From positions 1 through 10,657 of the forward strand of contig JANQTK010000330.1 of assembly GCA_030731695.1 (NCBI GenBank): 10,657 nucleotides of DNA, given 5' to 3'. A model generated the notes under the pieces. It was not told the origin of the DNA. It worked only from the letters and a program-made list of their open reading frames with translations, and did no database searches. Source of the stretch: Polaribacter sp. (GTDB lineage Bacteria > Bacteroidota > Bacteroidia > Flavobacteriales > Flavobacteriaceae). A program made the position numbers and the translations under genes. Positions 1 through 6,751 of the stretch are shown here, in pieces (within the stretch, counting starts at the first letter, position 1; each line of letters opens with the position of its first letter).

Positions 1-1
1 C

Positions 2-592
2 GATTTAAAAAACTTTACAGCTATTATTTTAACAAGCAGAAATGCAGTTGATCATTTATTTAGGATTGCTGAAGAAATGCGTTTTAAAATGCCAGATGAT
101 ATGAAATATTTTTGTCAATCTGAAGCTGTAGCTTACTATTTACAGAAATATGTAGTTTACAGAAAACGTAAAATTTATGTTGGCACAAAAGATTTTCCTG
201 AGTTGATAAAATTGATTAAGAAACATAAAAATGAAAAGTTTTTATTGCCTTCATCAGACAAATTAAAACCAAGTATTCCTATAGATTTGAACAATTCTGG
301 AGTAAATTGGACTAGAGCAGATTTGTATAAAACGGTGACAAGTGATTTGTCAGATTTAGAAAATGTATTCTACGATATTTTGGTGTTTTTCAGTCCATCA
401 GGAATTGAATCTTTGTTTCAAAATTTTCCAAATTTTAAACAAAATGACACGCGAATAGCGGCTTTCGGAAAAACAACTGTTGATGCTGTAATTGAGGCAG
501 GTTTGGTTTGTAATATTGAAGCGCCAACAAAGGAAACACCTTCTATGACGATGGCTCTAGAAAAATATATCAAGGAAGTTAATAAAAAATAA
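2..592 (+). CDS. hemD: Uroporphyrinogen-III synthase, 5' end outside the window
   Basis: This is the C-terminal 196 residues of a HemD protein, which cyclises hydroxymethylbilane to uroporphyrinogen III in the cytoplasm during haem and sirohaem synthesis. The reading frame is open from base 2, so the gene begins upstream; the ATG at 77 is internal. Recognisable family segments are 'AIILTSRNAVDHLF' near the visible start (the conserved T/S-S-x-N-A-V stretch), 'FFSPSGIESLF' around bases 385-420, and the late 'IAAFGKTTVDAVIEAGL' block followed by 'APTKETPSMTMAL', which corresponds to the usual 'A.GptTa.al...G......A..pt...m..al' tail. Full HemD proteins are about 250 residues, so roughly 50 are missing. 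The gene ends 17 bases before a strong hairpin terminator and converges on radA. HemD is poorly conserved in general, but the motif order and length fit well. Confidence 0.9.
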   Translation, partial: DLKNFTAIILTSRNAVDHLFRIAEEMRFKMPDDMKYFCQSEAVAYYLQKYVVYRKRKIYVGTKDFPELIKLIKKHKNEKFLLPSSDKLKPSIPIDLNNSGVNWTRADLYKTVTSDLSDLENVFYDILVFFSPSGIESLFQNFPNFKQNDTRIAAFGKTTVDAVIEAGLVCNIEAPTKETPSMTMALEKYIKEVNKK

Positions 593-609
593 TAAATGCA
601 ATAGTTAGC

Positions 610-639
610 AAAACCGAACAGCAATGTTCGGTTTTTTTT
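610..639 (+). terminator. Bidirectional intrinsic terminator between hemD and radA
   Basis: A perfect 11-bp stem (AAAACCGAACA at 610-620 pairing with TGTTCGGTTTT at 625-635) closes on a GCAA tetraloop and runs into an eight-base T tract ending at 639. It lies between the convergent stops of hemD and radA. On the minus strand the arm ends in four T residues, so it can also serve radA, though more weakly. Confidence 0.92.
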
Positions 640-640
640 A

Positions 641-2002
641 TCAAGCAAACAACGTAGCAAAAGCCTCTTCAATTTTGCCTACTAAAATCAATTTAATTCC
701 GTGATTTTTAGAGGTAATTTTATTGTATTTTGAAGCAACAAAGGTTTTATAACCCAATTTTTCAGCTTCTAAAATTCGTTGATCAATTTTTGATACGGGT
801 CGTATTTCGCCTGCCAAACCCACTTCTGCAGCAAAACATACATTTGGATTGATGGCAATGTCTTGATTTGATGATAAAATTGCAGCAACCACAGCCAAAT
901 CAATTGCAGGATCATCCACATTAATGCCTCCTGTAATATTTAAAAAAACATCTTTTGCACCCAACTTAAAACCCGCTCTTTTTTCTAAAACTGCCAAAAT
1001 CATGTGCAATCTTTTGAGATTATAACCGGTTGTAGAACGCTGTGGAGTTCCATAAACGGCTGTTGAAACCAAGGCTTGAATTTCAATCATCAAAGGACGA
1101 ATTCCTTCTAATGTTGAGGCAATTGCTGTTCCGCTTAAATCAGCATCTTTCTTCGAAATTAAAATTTCTGATGGATTAGAAATTTCGCGCAAACCATCTG
1201 AAAGCATCTCGTAAATTCCTAATTCCGAAGTGGAACCAAACCTGTTTTTTTGCGAACGTAATATTCTATAAGTATGATTTCTATCGCCCTCAAATTGCAA
1301 AACTACATCCACCATGTGTTCTAAAATTTTAGGTCCTGCAATATTTCCCTCTTTGTTTATATGCCCAATTAGTAGTACAGGAGTTGCTGTCTCTTTTGCA
1401 AATTTTATCAATTCTGCAGCAGTTTCTCTGATTTGAGAAATACTTCCAGGAGAAGCATCAATCGTATTTGTATGAAGGGTTTGAATAGAATCAATCACTA
1501 AAACTTCTGGCTCAGTTTCTTCGATATTTTTAAAAATTTGTTGCGTGTTGGTTTCAGTTAAAATCAAACAATTGGAGTTGATTGCTTCCAATCTTTCTGC
1601 TCTCATTTTTATTTGAGATTGACTTTCTTCACCAGAAACATACAATACTTTTTGAGAAATATTCAACGCTATTTGTAACAACAAAGTCGATTTTCCAATA
1701 CCTGGTTCACCACCCAATAAAATAACAGAGCCTTTTACCAAACCACCTCCTAAAACAGTATCTAATTCTGTATTATTGGTTACAATTCTTTCCTCAGGAT
1801 TTAGAATAATTTCAGCAATTCTTAGGGGTTTATTGATACTTTGCTTTGCAGTTGTTGATTGTTTCCACTCGCGTTTTTCCTCTTTTTGGATAACTTCTTC
1901 AACTATTGTGTTCCATTCTTTACAAGCGCCACATTGTCCCACCCATTTTGCATGTTGTGTGCCACAATTTTGACAAAAAAAGGATGTTTTTAGTTTAGAC
2001 AT
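641..2002 (-). CDS. radA: DNA repair protein RadA
   Basis: RadA/Sms is a RecA-like ATPase that drives branch migration of recombination intermediates in homologous recombination and repair. At 453 residues it has normal family length. An N-terminal four-cysteine zinc finger uses C10, C13, C24 and C27. The RecA core carries Walker A GGEPGIGKST (97-106, Lys104) and Walker B LVIDSI (168-173, Asp171), then the RadA-specific KNRFG motif (252-256). The C-terminal part (about 290-450) is the Lon-protease-like domain without proteolytic activity, with the conserved stretches FLNITGGINVDDPAIDLA and FAAEVGLAGEIRPV. It is the last gene of the minus-strand panC-panD-flippase-radA cluster, 67 nt after the previous gene, and ends at the shared terminator. 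The ATG at 2002 is right because the zinc finger starts only a few residues later. Confidence 0.97.
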   Translation of the reverse strand: MSKLKTSFFCQNCGTQHAKWVGQCGACKEWNTIVEEVIQKEEKREWKQSTTAKQSINKPLRIAEIILNPEERIVTNNTELDTVLGGGLVKGSVILLGGEPGIGKSTLLLQIALNISQKVLYVSGEESQSQIKMRAERLEAINSNCLILTETNTQQIFKNIEETEPEVLVIDSIQTLHTNTIDASPGSISQIRETAAELIKFAKETATPVLLIGHINKEGNIAGPKILEHMVDVVLQFEGDRNHTYRILRSQKNRFGSTSELGIYEMLSDGLREISNPSEILISKKDADLSGTAIASTLEGIRPLMIEIQALVSTAVYGTPQRSTTGYNLKRLHMILAVLEKRAGFKLGAKDVFLNITGGINVDDPAIDLAVVAAILSSNQDIAINPNVCFAAEVGLAGEIRPVSKIDQRILEAEKLGYKTFVASKYNKITSKNHGIKLILVGKIEEAFATLFA

Positions 2003-2009
2003 ACTGGGA

Positions 2010-2045
2010 GTTCAAGATGTAAGGTTCAAGATTCAAAGTTTGAAA
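2010..2045. repeat. Heptad-spaced TTCAAGA-type intergenic repeat
   Basis: Nine bases GTTCAAGAT occur twice (2010-2018 and 2024-2032), 14 nt apart. Read in sevens from 2011 the sequence goes TTCAAGA, TGTAAGG, TTCAAGA, TTCAAAG, TTTGAAA, so the period is seven and the last units form a palindrome, TTCAAA-G-TTTGAA (2032-2044). It fills most of the gap between the flippase-like gene and radA. Similar TTCAA/TTGAA low-complexity repeats occur between genes in many Flavobacteriia, from memory; function unknown. Confidence 0.55.
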
Positions 2046-2053
2046 CAAATCTA
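2046..2053 (-). promoter_or_regulatory. Possible internal -7 box for radA
   Basis: On the minus strand this reads TAGATTTG, an exact match to the Bacteroidota -7 consensus TAnnTTTG, 43 nt before the radA ATG. No TTG is seen at the expected -33 distance, and an eight-mer with two free positions is common in AT-rich DNA, so an independent radA promoter is only possible. Confidence 0.3.
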
Positions 2054-2069
2054 GGAGATTTTACTGAAT

Positions 2070-3014
2070 TTATTTTACTTTATTGTAAATGGGTAAGAAT
2101 AAAAAAGACAACCCACCAAAAACAACAATCATGGCAGTTTGTGCAATCCACATGATCCATCCAAAAGCATTTCCTGTAACTTCATCTACACCAAACAAAG
2201 CCAAAGCACTTGCAACTGCAATTGGATACAATCCTAAACCTCCATTAGTTGCAGCAATTGAAAATCCGCCTGCAATAAACCCGATTAAAACGCCCCCAAA
2301 TGGAATTTCAAGACCATCAACAGCTGGAATTGTTGCCCAAAACATAGCAACATACATCAACCAAATGAAAAAAGTATGAAAAATAAAAGCCCATTTTTTT
2401 TGCATTTTGAAGATGCTTGTGAGCCCTTCTTTTAATCCAAAAAGGAAAGATTTTATCTTGAAAGCAAAAGTGGAACTACTTTTTTTGATAATTCTGTAAA
2501 CAATAAAAAACACCAAAATCAGTAAGAAAAGTGATCCAAAGGTTTTTAAAGGATTAAAATCTTTGATGAGTAAATTCCAGATAAAATCAAACTGAATAAA
2601 CAGCGCTATTAAAATAACTAAAAAAAGCATCAAAAGGTCAGCTAATCTTTCAGCCACAATGGTTCCAAAACCTTTCTCGAAAGGGATTTTTTCATAGTTT
2701 GCCATCACTGCAGCTCTAGATACTTCTCCTGCTCTTGGCAAAATAAGATTCACTAAATAGCCAACTAAAACAGCTAAAAAAGAATTGATAAATTTAGGTT
2801 TGAAACCCATTGGTTCCAATAAAAATTTCCATCTGTAAGCTCTTGAAATATGACTTAAAATTCCAAATACCAATCCTAAAAAAATCCAAGAATAATTGGC
2901 ATTTTTAAAATAAGCAGCTAATTTTTCTGGAGAAACAATGGTTAATGAATACCAAACTAAAAAACCTCCCAAAGCGAGAGGTAATGTTATTTTTAAAATT
3001 TTTTGTAGCTTCAA
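2070..3014 (-). CDS. Flippase-like integral membrane protein (LPG synthase TM region / UPF0104 family)
   Basis: This 314-residue protein is almost entirely hydrophobic, with about eight or nine predicted membrane segments (roughly 9-25, 41-57, 75-95, 120-140, 158-175, 208-226, 238-256, 260-275 and 284-308). It matches the family named after the membrane half of lysylphosphatidylglycerol synthase (MprF flippase domain, YbhN/AglD-like). Typical conserved spots are PRAGEVSRA (93-101), GTIVAERLADL (117-127) and GGLGLYP (258-264). No aminoacyl-transfer domain is attached, so it is not a full MprF; the substrate, presumably a lipid or lipid-linked molecule, is unknown. The start is TTG at 3014, two bases after the panD stop: the first downstream Met is at residue 69, which would remove two membrane segments. 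The tight spacing implies co-transcription with panCD, although no functional link to pantothenate is evident. Confidence 0.87.
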   Translation of the reverse strand: MKLQKILKITLPLALGGFLVWYSLTIVSPEKLAAYFKNANYSWIFLGLVFGILSHISRAYRWKFLLEPMGFKPKFINSFLAVLVGYLVNLILPRAGEVSRAAVMANYEKIPFEKGFGTIVAERLADLLMLFLVILIALFIQFDFIWNLLIKDFNPLKTFGSLFLLILVFFIVYRIIKKSSSTFAFKIKSFLFGLKEGLTSIFKMQKKWAFIFHTFFIWLMYVAMFWATIPAVDGLEIPFGGVLIGFIAGGFSIAATNGGLGLYPIAVASALALFGVDEVTGNAFGWIMWIAQTAMIVVFGGLSFLFLPIYNKVK

Positions 3015-3016
3015 AA

Positions 3017-3367
3017 TTAGGTAAGCGTATTGTCTTTTTCGTTTGGAAAAACCAAAGCGGGTTTAAATTTTTTAGCCTCTTCCAATTCCATGAATGCATA
3101 TACTATTAAAATAAGTACATCACCCACAGCAACCAATCTTGATGCGGCTCCATTCAAAGTAATTTCTCCACTTCCTCTTGGGCCAGGAATTGCATAGGTT
3201 TCTAAACGGTTTCCATTGTTGTTATTTACAATTTGAACACGTTCGCCTTCGATAATATTTGCAGCATCCATCAAATCTTCATCAATGGTAATGCTTCCGA
3301 TATAATTTAAATCAGCACCTGTAACTTTTACACGATGGATTTTAGATTTTACTACTTGTACTAACAT
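3017..3367 (-). CDS. panD: Aspartate 1-decarboxylase precursor
   Basis: PanD decarboxylates L-aspartate to beta-alanine, the substrate used by PanC. It is made as a 116-residue proenzyme that cuts itself between Gly24 and Ser25, turning Ser25 into the catalytic pyruvoyl group. Here YIGS sits exactly at residues 22-25. Other active-site positions known from the E. coli enzyme are present with the same numbering: Lys9, His11, Arg54, Tyr58, and the N72-G73-A74-A75 stretch. The domain is complete, followed by a short charged C-terminal tail. It lies 27 nt downstream of panC and 2 nt upstream of the flippase-like gene, a clear operon arrangement. This is the classic self-processing bacterial type, not the PLP-dependent type. 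Confidence 0.97.
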   Translation of the reverse strand: MLVQVVKSKIHRVKVTGADLNYIGSITIDEDLMDAANIIEGERVQIVNNNNGNRLETYAIPGPRGSGEITLNGAASRLVAVGDVLILIVYAFMELEEAKKFKPALVFPNEKDNTLT

Positions 3368-3394
3368 GCAGCAAAAATAGTATTTTTTTAGTTA

Positions 3395-4243
3395 TTAATT
3401 TTTTAATTGAATGTTATCAATTAAACGAATATTTCCTGCAAAAACAGCAATAAAAGCACGATATTTAGTATCAATTTCTTTGATATTTATCGATTTTAAT
3501 GATTTTTCATCAGCAATTGTAAAATATTCTAATTGTAAAAAAGGGTGATTTTTAAACTGATTTTCAACCCATTCAGCAATTTCTTCAAAAGTTTCTTCTT
3601 GGAATTTCTTTTTTACTTTTTTCAAAACCTTGTAAATTAATGGAGCAACATTTCTTTGTTCAGTAGTCAATCGTGCGTTTCTTGAGCTCATAGCTAATCC
3701 ATCATTTTCTCTAAAAATAGCACAACCTTTAATTGAAATTGGGAGTTGGTTTTTAACCACTAATTTCTTGATAATTTGCAACTGTTGAAAATCTTTTTCA
3801 CCAAAATACGCATTGTTTGGAGTAACAATTTCGAAAAGTGTTTTTACAATTGTTCCAACTCCATTAAAATGGCCAGCTCTAAATTTCCCCTCCATTTCAT
3901 TTTCTAATCCATCAAAGTCAAACTTATCTGAAACTACATTTTCATGATAAATTTCCTTTACTGTTGGCACGAAAAGCACATCACAAGAAACACTTTCCAA
4001 TAATTCTATATCTTTTTCAAGAGTTTTTGGATAATTGTCTAAATCTTCTTGGTTATTAAATTGTGTTGGATTCACAAAAATACTGGCTACAACTAAGTCG
4101 TTTTTTTTCTTAGCTTGTTCAATTAAGAATAAATGACCATGGTGCAAAGCCCCCATGGTTGGTACAAAACCAATCGATTTTATGTTTTTTTTAGATTCTT
4201 CTAAAAACAATTTCAATTGGTCTTGTTTTTTAAATATTTTCAT
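3395..4243 (-). CDS. panC: Pantothenate synthetase (pantoate--beta-alanine ligase)
   Basis: PanC joins (R)-pantoate to beta-alanine using ATP, through a pantoyl-adenylate intermediate, to give pantothenate for coenzyme A synthesis. The 282-residue protein is standard length. It shows the nucleotidyl-transferase signature PTMGALHHGH (28-37, with the HxGH motif), FVNPTQF (56-62), the pantoate-binding stretch GKFRAGHFNGV (119-129), FGEKDFQQ (147-154), and the ATP-binding loop with MSSRN (185-189). It is first in the minus-strand cluster and directly precedes panD, whose product feeds it. The start ATG at 4243 lies about 24 nt after a -7 box, in a 97-nt region shared with the divergent GT5-like gene. 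No panB is visible nearby. Confidence 0.97.
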   Translation of the reverse strand: MKIFKKQDQLKLFLEESKKNIKSIGFVPTMGALHHGHLFLIEQAKKKNDLVVASIFVNPTQFNNQEDLDNYPKTLEKDIELLESVSCDVLFVPTVKEIYHENVVSDKFDFDGLENEMEGKFRAGHFNGVGTIVKTLFEIVTPNNAYFGEKDFQQLQIIKKLVVKNQLPISIKGCAIFRENDGLAMSSRNARLTTEQRNVAPLIYKVLKKVKKKFQEETFEEIAEWVENQFKNHPFLQLEYFTIADEKSLKSINIKEIDTKYRAFIAVFAGNIRLIDNIQLKN

Positions 4244-4266
4244 GCCAAAAATGTGCTAAATGTGTG

Positions 4267-4274
4267 CAAACTTA
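4267..4274 (-). promoter_or_regulatory. Predicted panC operon promoter, -7 box
   Basis: The minus strand reads TAAGTTTG here, an exact match to the Bacteroidota -7 consensus TAnnTTTG. It would start transcription near 4262, giving a leader of about 20 nt before the panC ATG at 4243. The -33 element is weak: no TTG lies at the ideal spacing. The intergenic location upstream of a divergent gene pair supports it. Confidence 0.55.
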
Positions 4275-4306
4275 GCATTTTAACACGATATTTGAAGATA
4301 AATTCG

Positions 4307-4314
4307 TAATTTTG
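4307..4314 (+). promoter_or_regulatory. Predicted promoter of the GT5-DUF4270-glmS unit, -7 box
   Basis: TAATTTTG matches the Bacteroidota -7 consensus TAnnTTTG exactly, 26 nt before the ATG at 4341. The nearest upstream TTG (4292-4294) is only 12 nt away, closer than the usual spacing, so the -33 element is unclear. Together with the oppositely facing box at 4274-4267 it makes a compact divergent promoter pair. Confidence 0.55.
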
Positions 4315-4340
4315 CCAATCTCATAAAAGAGTTTGATTTA

Positions 4341-5150
4341 ATGAAGGACAAGAGAATATTGTTTGTATCATCAGAAGTTGTTCCGTATTTACCAGAAACA
4401 GAGCTTTCTTCAACCTCATTTAATGCAGCAAAAAACGCACATTCTAAAGGCGTTCAAACCCGAATTTTTATGCCAAGATTTGGAGTTATCAATGAAAGAA
4501 GACATCAATTACACGAAGTAATTCGTTTATCAGGAATGAACCTTGTGGTGAATGATGTTGATATGCCTTTGATTATTAAAGTTGCATCTATCCCAAAAGA
4601 AAGAATGCAAGTTTATTTTATTGATAACGAGGAATATTTTAAACGAAAAGCAGTTTTTACTGATGAAGATGATCAGCTTTTTCCAGATAATGACGAAAGA
4701 GCTATCTTTTTTGCAAAAGGTGTTGTTGAAACAGTTAAGAAACTAAACTGGGCTCCAGATATCATTCATGTTCATGGTTGGATGGCTTCAATGTTGCCCA
4801 TTTATTTAAAAGAATATTATAAAGAAGAGCCTCTTTTTACTGAAAGTAAAATTGTAACGTCACTTTATAACGGAGGTTTTGAAGGTAATTTATGTGAAGA
4901 TTTTGCAAAAAAAGTTTTTTTTGATATTAAAGACAAAAAAAAGGTTGCACATTTGGAGACGCCAAATTATGTGAATATTTTAAAATGTGCTATTGAAAAT
5001 TCAGATGCTGTTGTTCATGGTAGTGAGACGATTCCTTCAGAATTGTCTGAGTTTTTAAAAACGCAAAAAATTCCTGTTTTGGGTTATGAACTTGAAAGCC
5101 AGAGAGACGCTTATTTAGGGTTTTATACTGATTTAGTATCAGGAAGTTAA
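4341..5150 (+). CDS. Half-length glycogen/starch synthase-like protein (GT5 N-terminal domain only)
   Basis: The 269 residues resemble only the N-terminal Rossmann domain of GT5 glycogen/starch synthases, which are normally about 470-530 residues. Matching landmarks in order are ILFVSSEVVPY (6-16), PRFGVI (45-50), DNEEYF (95-100), DNDERAIFFAKGV (116-128), PDIIHVHGWMASMLPIYL (139-156), TSLYNGGFEG (173-182, where synthases have TIHN..yQG) and NILKCAIENSDAVVHGSE (212-229). Two things are missing: the Lys-Thr-Gly-Gly loop that binds ADP-glucose (here PETELS, 18-23) and the entire C-terminal GT-B domain with its nucleotide site. It is therefore unlikely to be a working glycogen synthase. The frame is open and regular, and the next gene starts five bases on, so no remnant of a lost C-terminus is present. 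Databases commonly label such proteins 'glycogen/starch synthase'. The real role is unknown; regulation or carbohydrate binding is my guess. Confidence 0.85.
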   Translation: MKDKRILFVSSEVVPYLPETELSSTSFNAAKNAHSKGVQTRIFMPRFGVINERRHQLHEVIRLSGMNLVVNDVDMPLIIKVASIPKERMQVYFIDNEEYFKRKAVFTDEDDQLFPDNDERAIFFAKGVVETVKKLNWAPDIIHVHGWMASMLPIYLKEYYKEEPLFTESKIVTSLYNGGFEGNLCEDFAKKVFFDIKDKKKVAHLETPNYVNILKCAIENSDAVVHGSETIPSELSEFLKTQKIPVLGYELESQRDAYLGFYTDLVSGS

Positions 5151-5155
5151 TTATT

Positions 5156-6745
5156 TTGAAAGTGAAGAAAAATATAATAAGAGTTAGTTACATTGCTATT
5201 TTGGTTGGTTTTATTAGTGTAATCATTTCATGTGAAAAAGATTTTACAGATATTGGTTCAAATGTAATTACCAACACAAAATTTGATACAGATGGAATTT
5301 TTGTTGATATCGAAGTTGAAAATAGTCCTTTAGAAAAAGTTCAATCAGATAATATCTCCAGACAATTAAGTCAATATTTATTGGGTGTTTATTCAAATCC
5401 TAATTACGAAAAATTAGAAGCATCAATTATTGCTCAAATTTCTATAGCGAATGATTTGACTGTTATCAATGAAACTTTTGGTGCTGACACTACTGTGGTT
5501 ACTACAATTGACACGGTTTTTATCAAATTACCATACCAAGTTCGTTTGGCAAATGCAACAGATAAAAGTTATCAATTAGATTCAGTTTTTGGTGATGCAT
5601 CAAAATCATTTAGTTTGAATGTGTATAGATCAAATACCTATATCAATACTTTTAATCCTATTGATCCAACAAAAATCAATAGTTATTTTTCTAATGCAAC
5701 TTTTCAAAAAACAGGCTCTGAGTTGAATGCTCAGATAAATTTCCCTTTTAAACCATCAAAAGCTGATACGGTTTTAGTAATTAATAGAAGACTCTCAAAC
5801 AACGCTATTTACAGAAAAGATACATTAAAATTTTCAATATCGACGGCTAATACTATTCCTATTCCTTTTGCAAGAATACCATTAAAGAAAGATGTTTTCA
5901 AAACACTTTTTTTAGATAAATATGGTTCTGGAGAATTTGCTTCTCAACAAGCTTTTAACGATTATTTTAGAGGAATTATTTTAGAAGCAACAGGAAATGA
6001 AGGCTCGTTAACATCTTTCAGTTTTGATAATGCAAACACTCTTTTAAGACCATCAATTGAGGTGTATTATACAAATACAATTGTAAAATCAGGCTCAACA
6101 ATTATTGACACCATTTCAAAAAACGATAGTTTTTCAATGAATGGGTTTAAAATCAACAAATTTAAAATGGAGGATAGAGTATATCCATCAAACAATGAAA
6201 TTAAAATCCAAGGAACTGCAGGAAGCGAAGCTACAATTGATCTTTTTGGTGCAGACCTTAATAACAATGGAATTGCTGATAAAATAGAAGAACTTCGTGC
6301 TAATAATTGGTTGATTAATGATGCAACTTTGACTTTTTATATCAATCAATCTATAGATACTTCGTTTGTTCCAGATAGATTATACCTTTACATAAGTGAT
6401 AAATCTTCAGGAACGGAAGTTACTACTCAAATTAAGGATGCAATTAGTGAAGCTTCTTTTGGAGGAATTAGTGGATTTCTAGTAAGAGATTCAAATGGTA
6501 GAAAAGAAAAATATCAATTTAAAATAACAGATTATGTTTCTGATTTATTGAGTGGAATAAGTGATTATTCTACAACATTAAAAATAAAAACATACAATAC
6601 AACTGATACGCCAAATTCTGAATCAGATTTAATTTTTAGAAATTTTAGTTGGAATCCAAAAGCAGTAACGCTTTTTAATCATTCCCCTGCAAATGGGTCA
6701 AAAAAAGCAACATTAAAAATCTCATATTCACAAAGAAAAAATTAA
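5156..6745 (+). CDS. DUF4270 family lipoprotein, probably outer-membrane or surface anchored
   Basis: This is a 529-residue, beta-rich lipoprotein of the Bacteroidota family DUF4270; function unknown. A lysine-rich N-terminus (KVKK), a hydrophobic stretch (about 7-25) and the lipobox I23-I-S-C26 predict signal peptidase II cleavage and a lipidated Cys26. The mature start, CEKDFTDIGS, has the opening typical of the family and carries acidic residues right after the cysteine, resembling the lipoprotein export signal that sends Bacteroidota lipoproteins to the cell surface. Residues 367-378 (D-L-N-N-N-G-I-A-D-K-I-E) fit an EF-hand-type calcium loop. The C-terminal third has regular strand-like segments. 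The start is TTG at 5156, five bases after the previous stop; a GTG two codons later (5162) is the alternative, and no ATG can supply the signal peptide. It lies between the GT5-like gene and glmS with six bases or fewer on either side. Confidence 0.85.
   Translation: MKVKKNIIRVSYIAILVGFISVIISCEKDFTDIGSNVITNTKFDTDGIFVDIEVENSPLEKVQSDNISRQLSQYLLGVYSNPNYEKLEASIIAQISIANDLTVINETFGADTTVVTTIDTVFIKLPYQVRLANATDKSYQLDSVFGDASKSFSLNVYRSNTYINTFNPIDPTKINSYFSNATFQKTGSELNAQINFPFKPSKADTVLVINRRLSNNAIYRKDTLKFSISTANTIPIPFARIPLKKDVFKTLFLDKYGSGEFASQQAFNDYFRGIILEATGNEGSLTSFSFDNANTLLRPSIEVYYTNTIVKSGSTIIDTISKNDSFSMNGFKINKFKMEDRVYPSNNEIKIQGTAGSEATIDLFGADLNNNGIADKIEELRANNWLINDATLTFYINQSIDTSFVPDRLYLYISDKSSGTEVTTQIKDAISEASFGGISGFLVRDSNGRKEKYQFKITDYVSDLLSGISDYSTTLKIKTYNTTDTPNSESDLIFRNFSWNPKAVTLFNHSPANGSKKATLKISYSQRKN
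6254..6289 (+). other. EF-hand-like calcium-binding loop within the DUF4270 protein
   Basis: The encoded residues 367-378 match D-x-N-x-N-G-x-x-D-x-x-E: Asp367, Asn369, Asn371, Gly372, Ile373, Asp375 and Glu378 occupy positions 1, 3, 5, 6, 7, 9 and 12 of a canonical calcium loop. Only one such loop was seen in the protein, so paired EF-hands are not supported; a single dockerin- or thrombospondin-3-like site is possible. Confidence 0.45.
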
Positions 6746-6751
6746 CCAAAT

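Noticed and set aside
418..672. Open frame on the minus strand spanning the end of hemD and start of the radA 3' end
   Set aside because: It crosses the strong terminator and overlaps both real genes; the protein has no family features.
2089..2379. Open frame on the plus strand of 96 codons
   Set aside because: It lies wholly antisense to the well-supported flippase-like gene and its product is a low-complexity Pro/Ala/Ile string with no recognisable domain.
3372..3379. Minus-strand TATTTTTG matching the -7 consensus just before panD
   Set aside because: It ends only four bases before the panD ATG, leaving no room for a leader, and panD lies 27 nt after panC in the same direction; it is most likely chance in an A/T run.
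5151..5155. Possible frameshift or deleted C-terminal half of the GT5-like gene
   Set aside because: The next gene's signal peptide begins five bases later, and no GT-B C-domain motif appears in any frame downstream, so there is no remnant to support a recent truncation.
6746..6751. glmS riboswitch/ribozyme
   Set aside because: Only six bases separate the DUF4270 stop from the glmS ATG, and the element is a Gram-positive feature; nothing like it is present.
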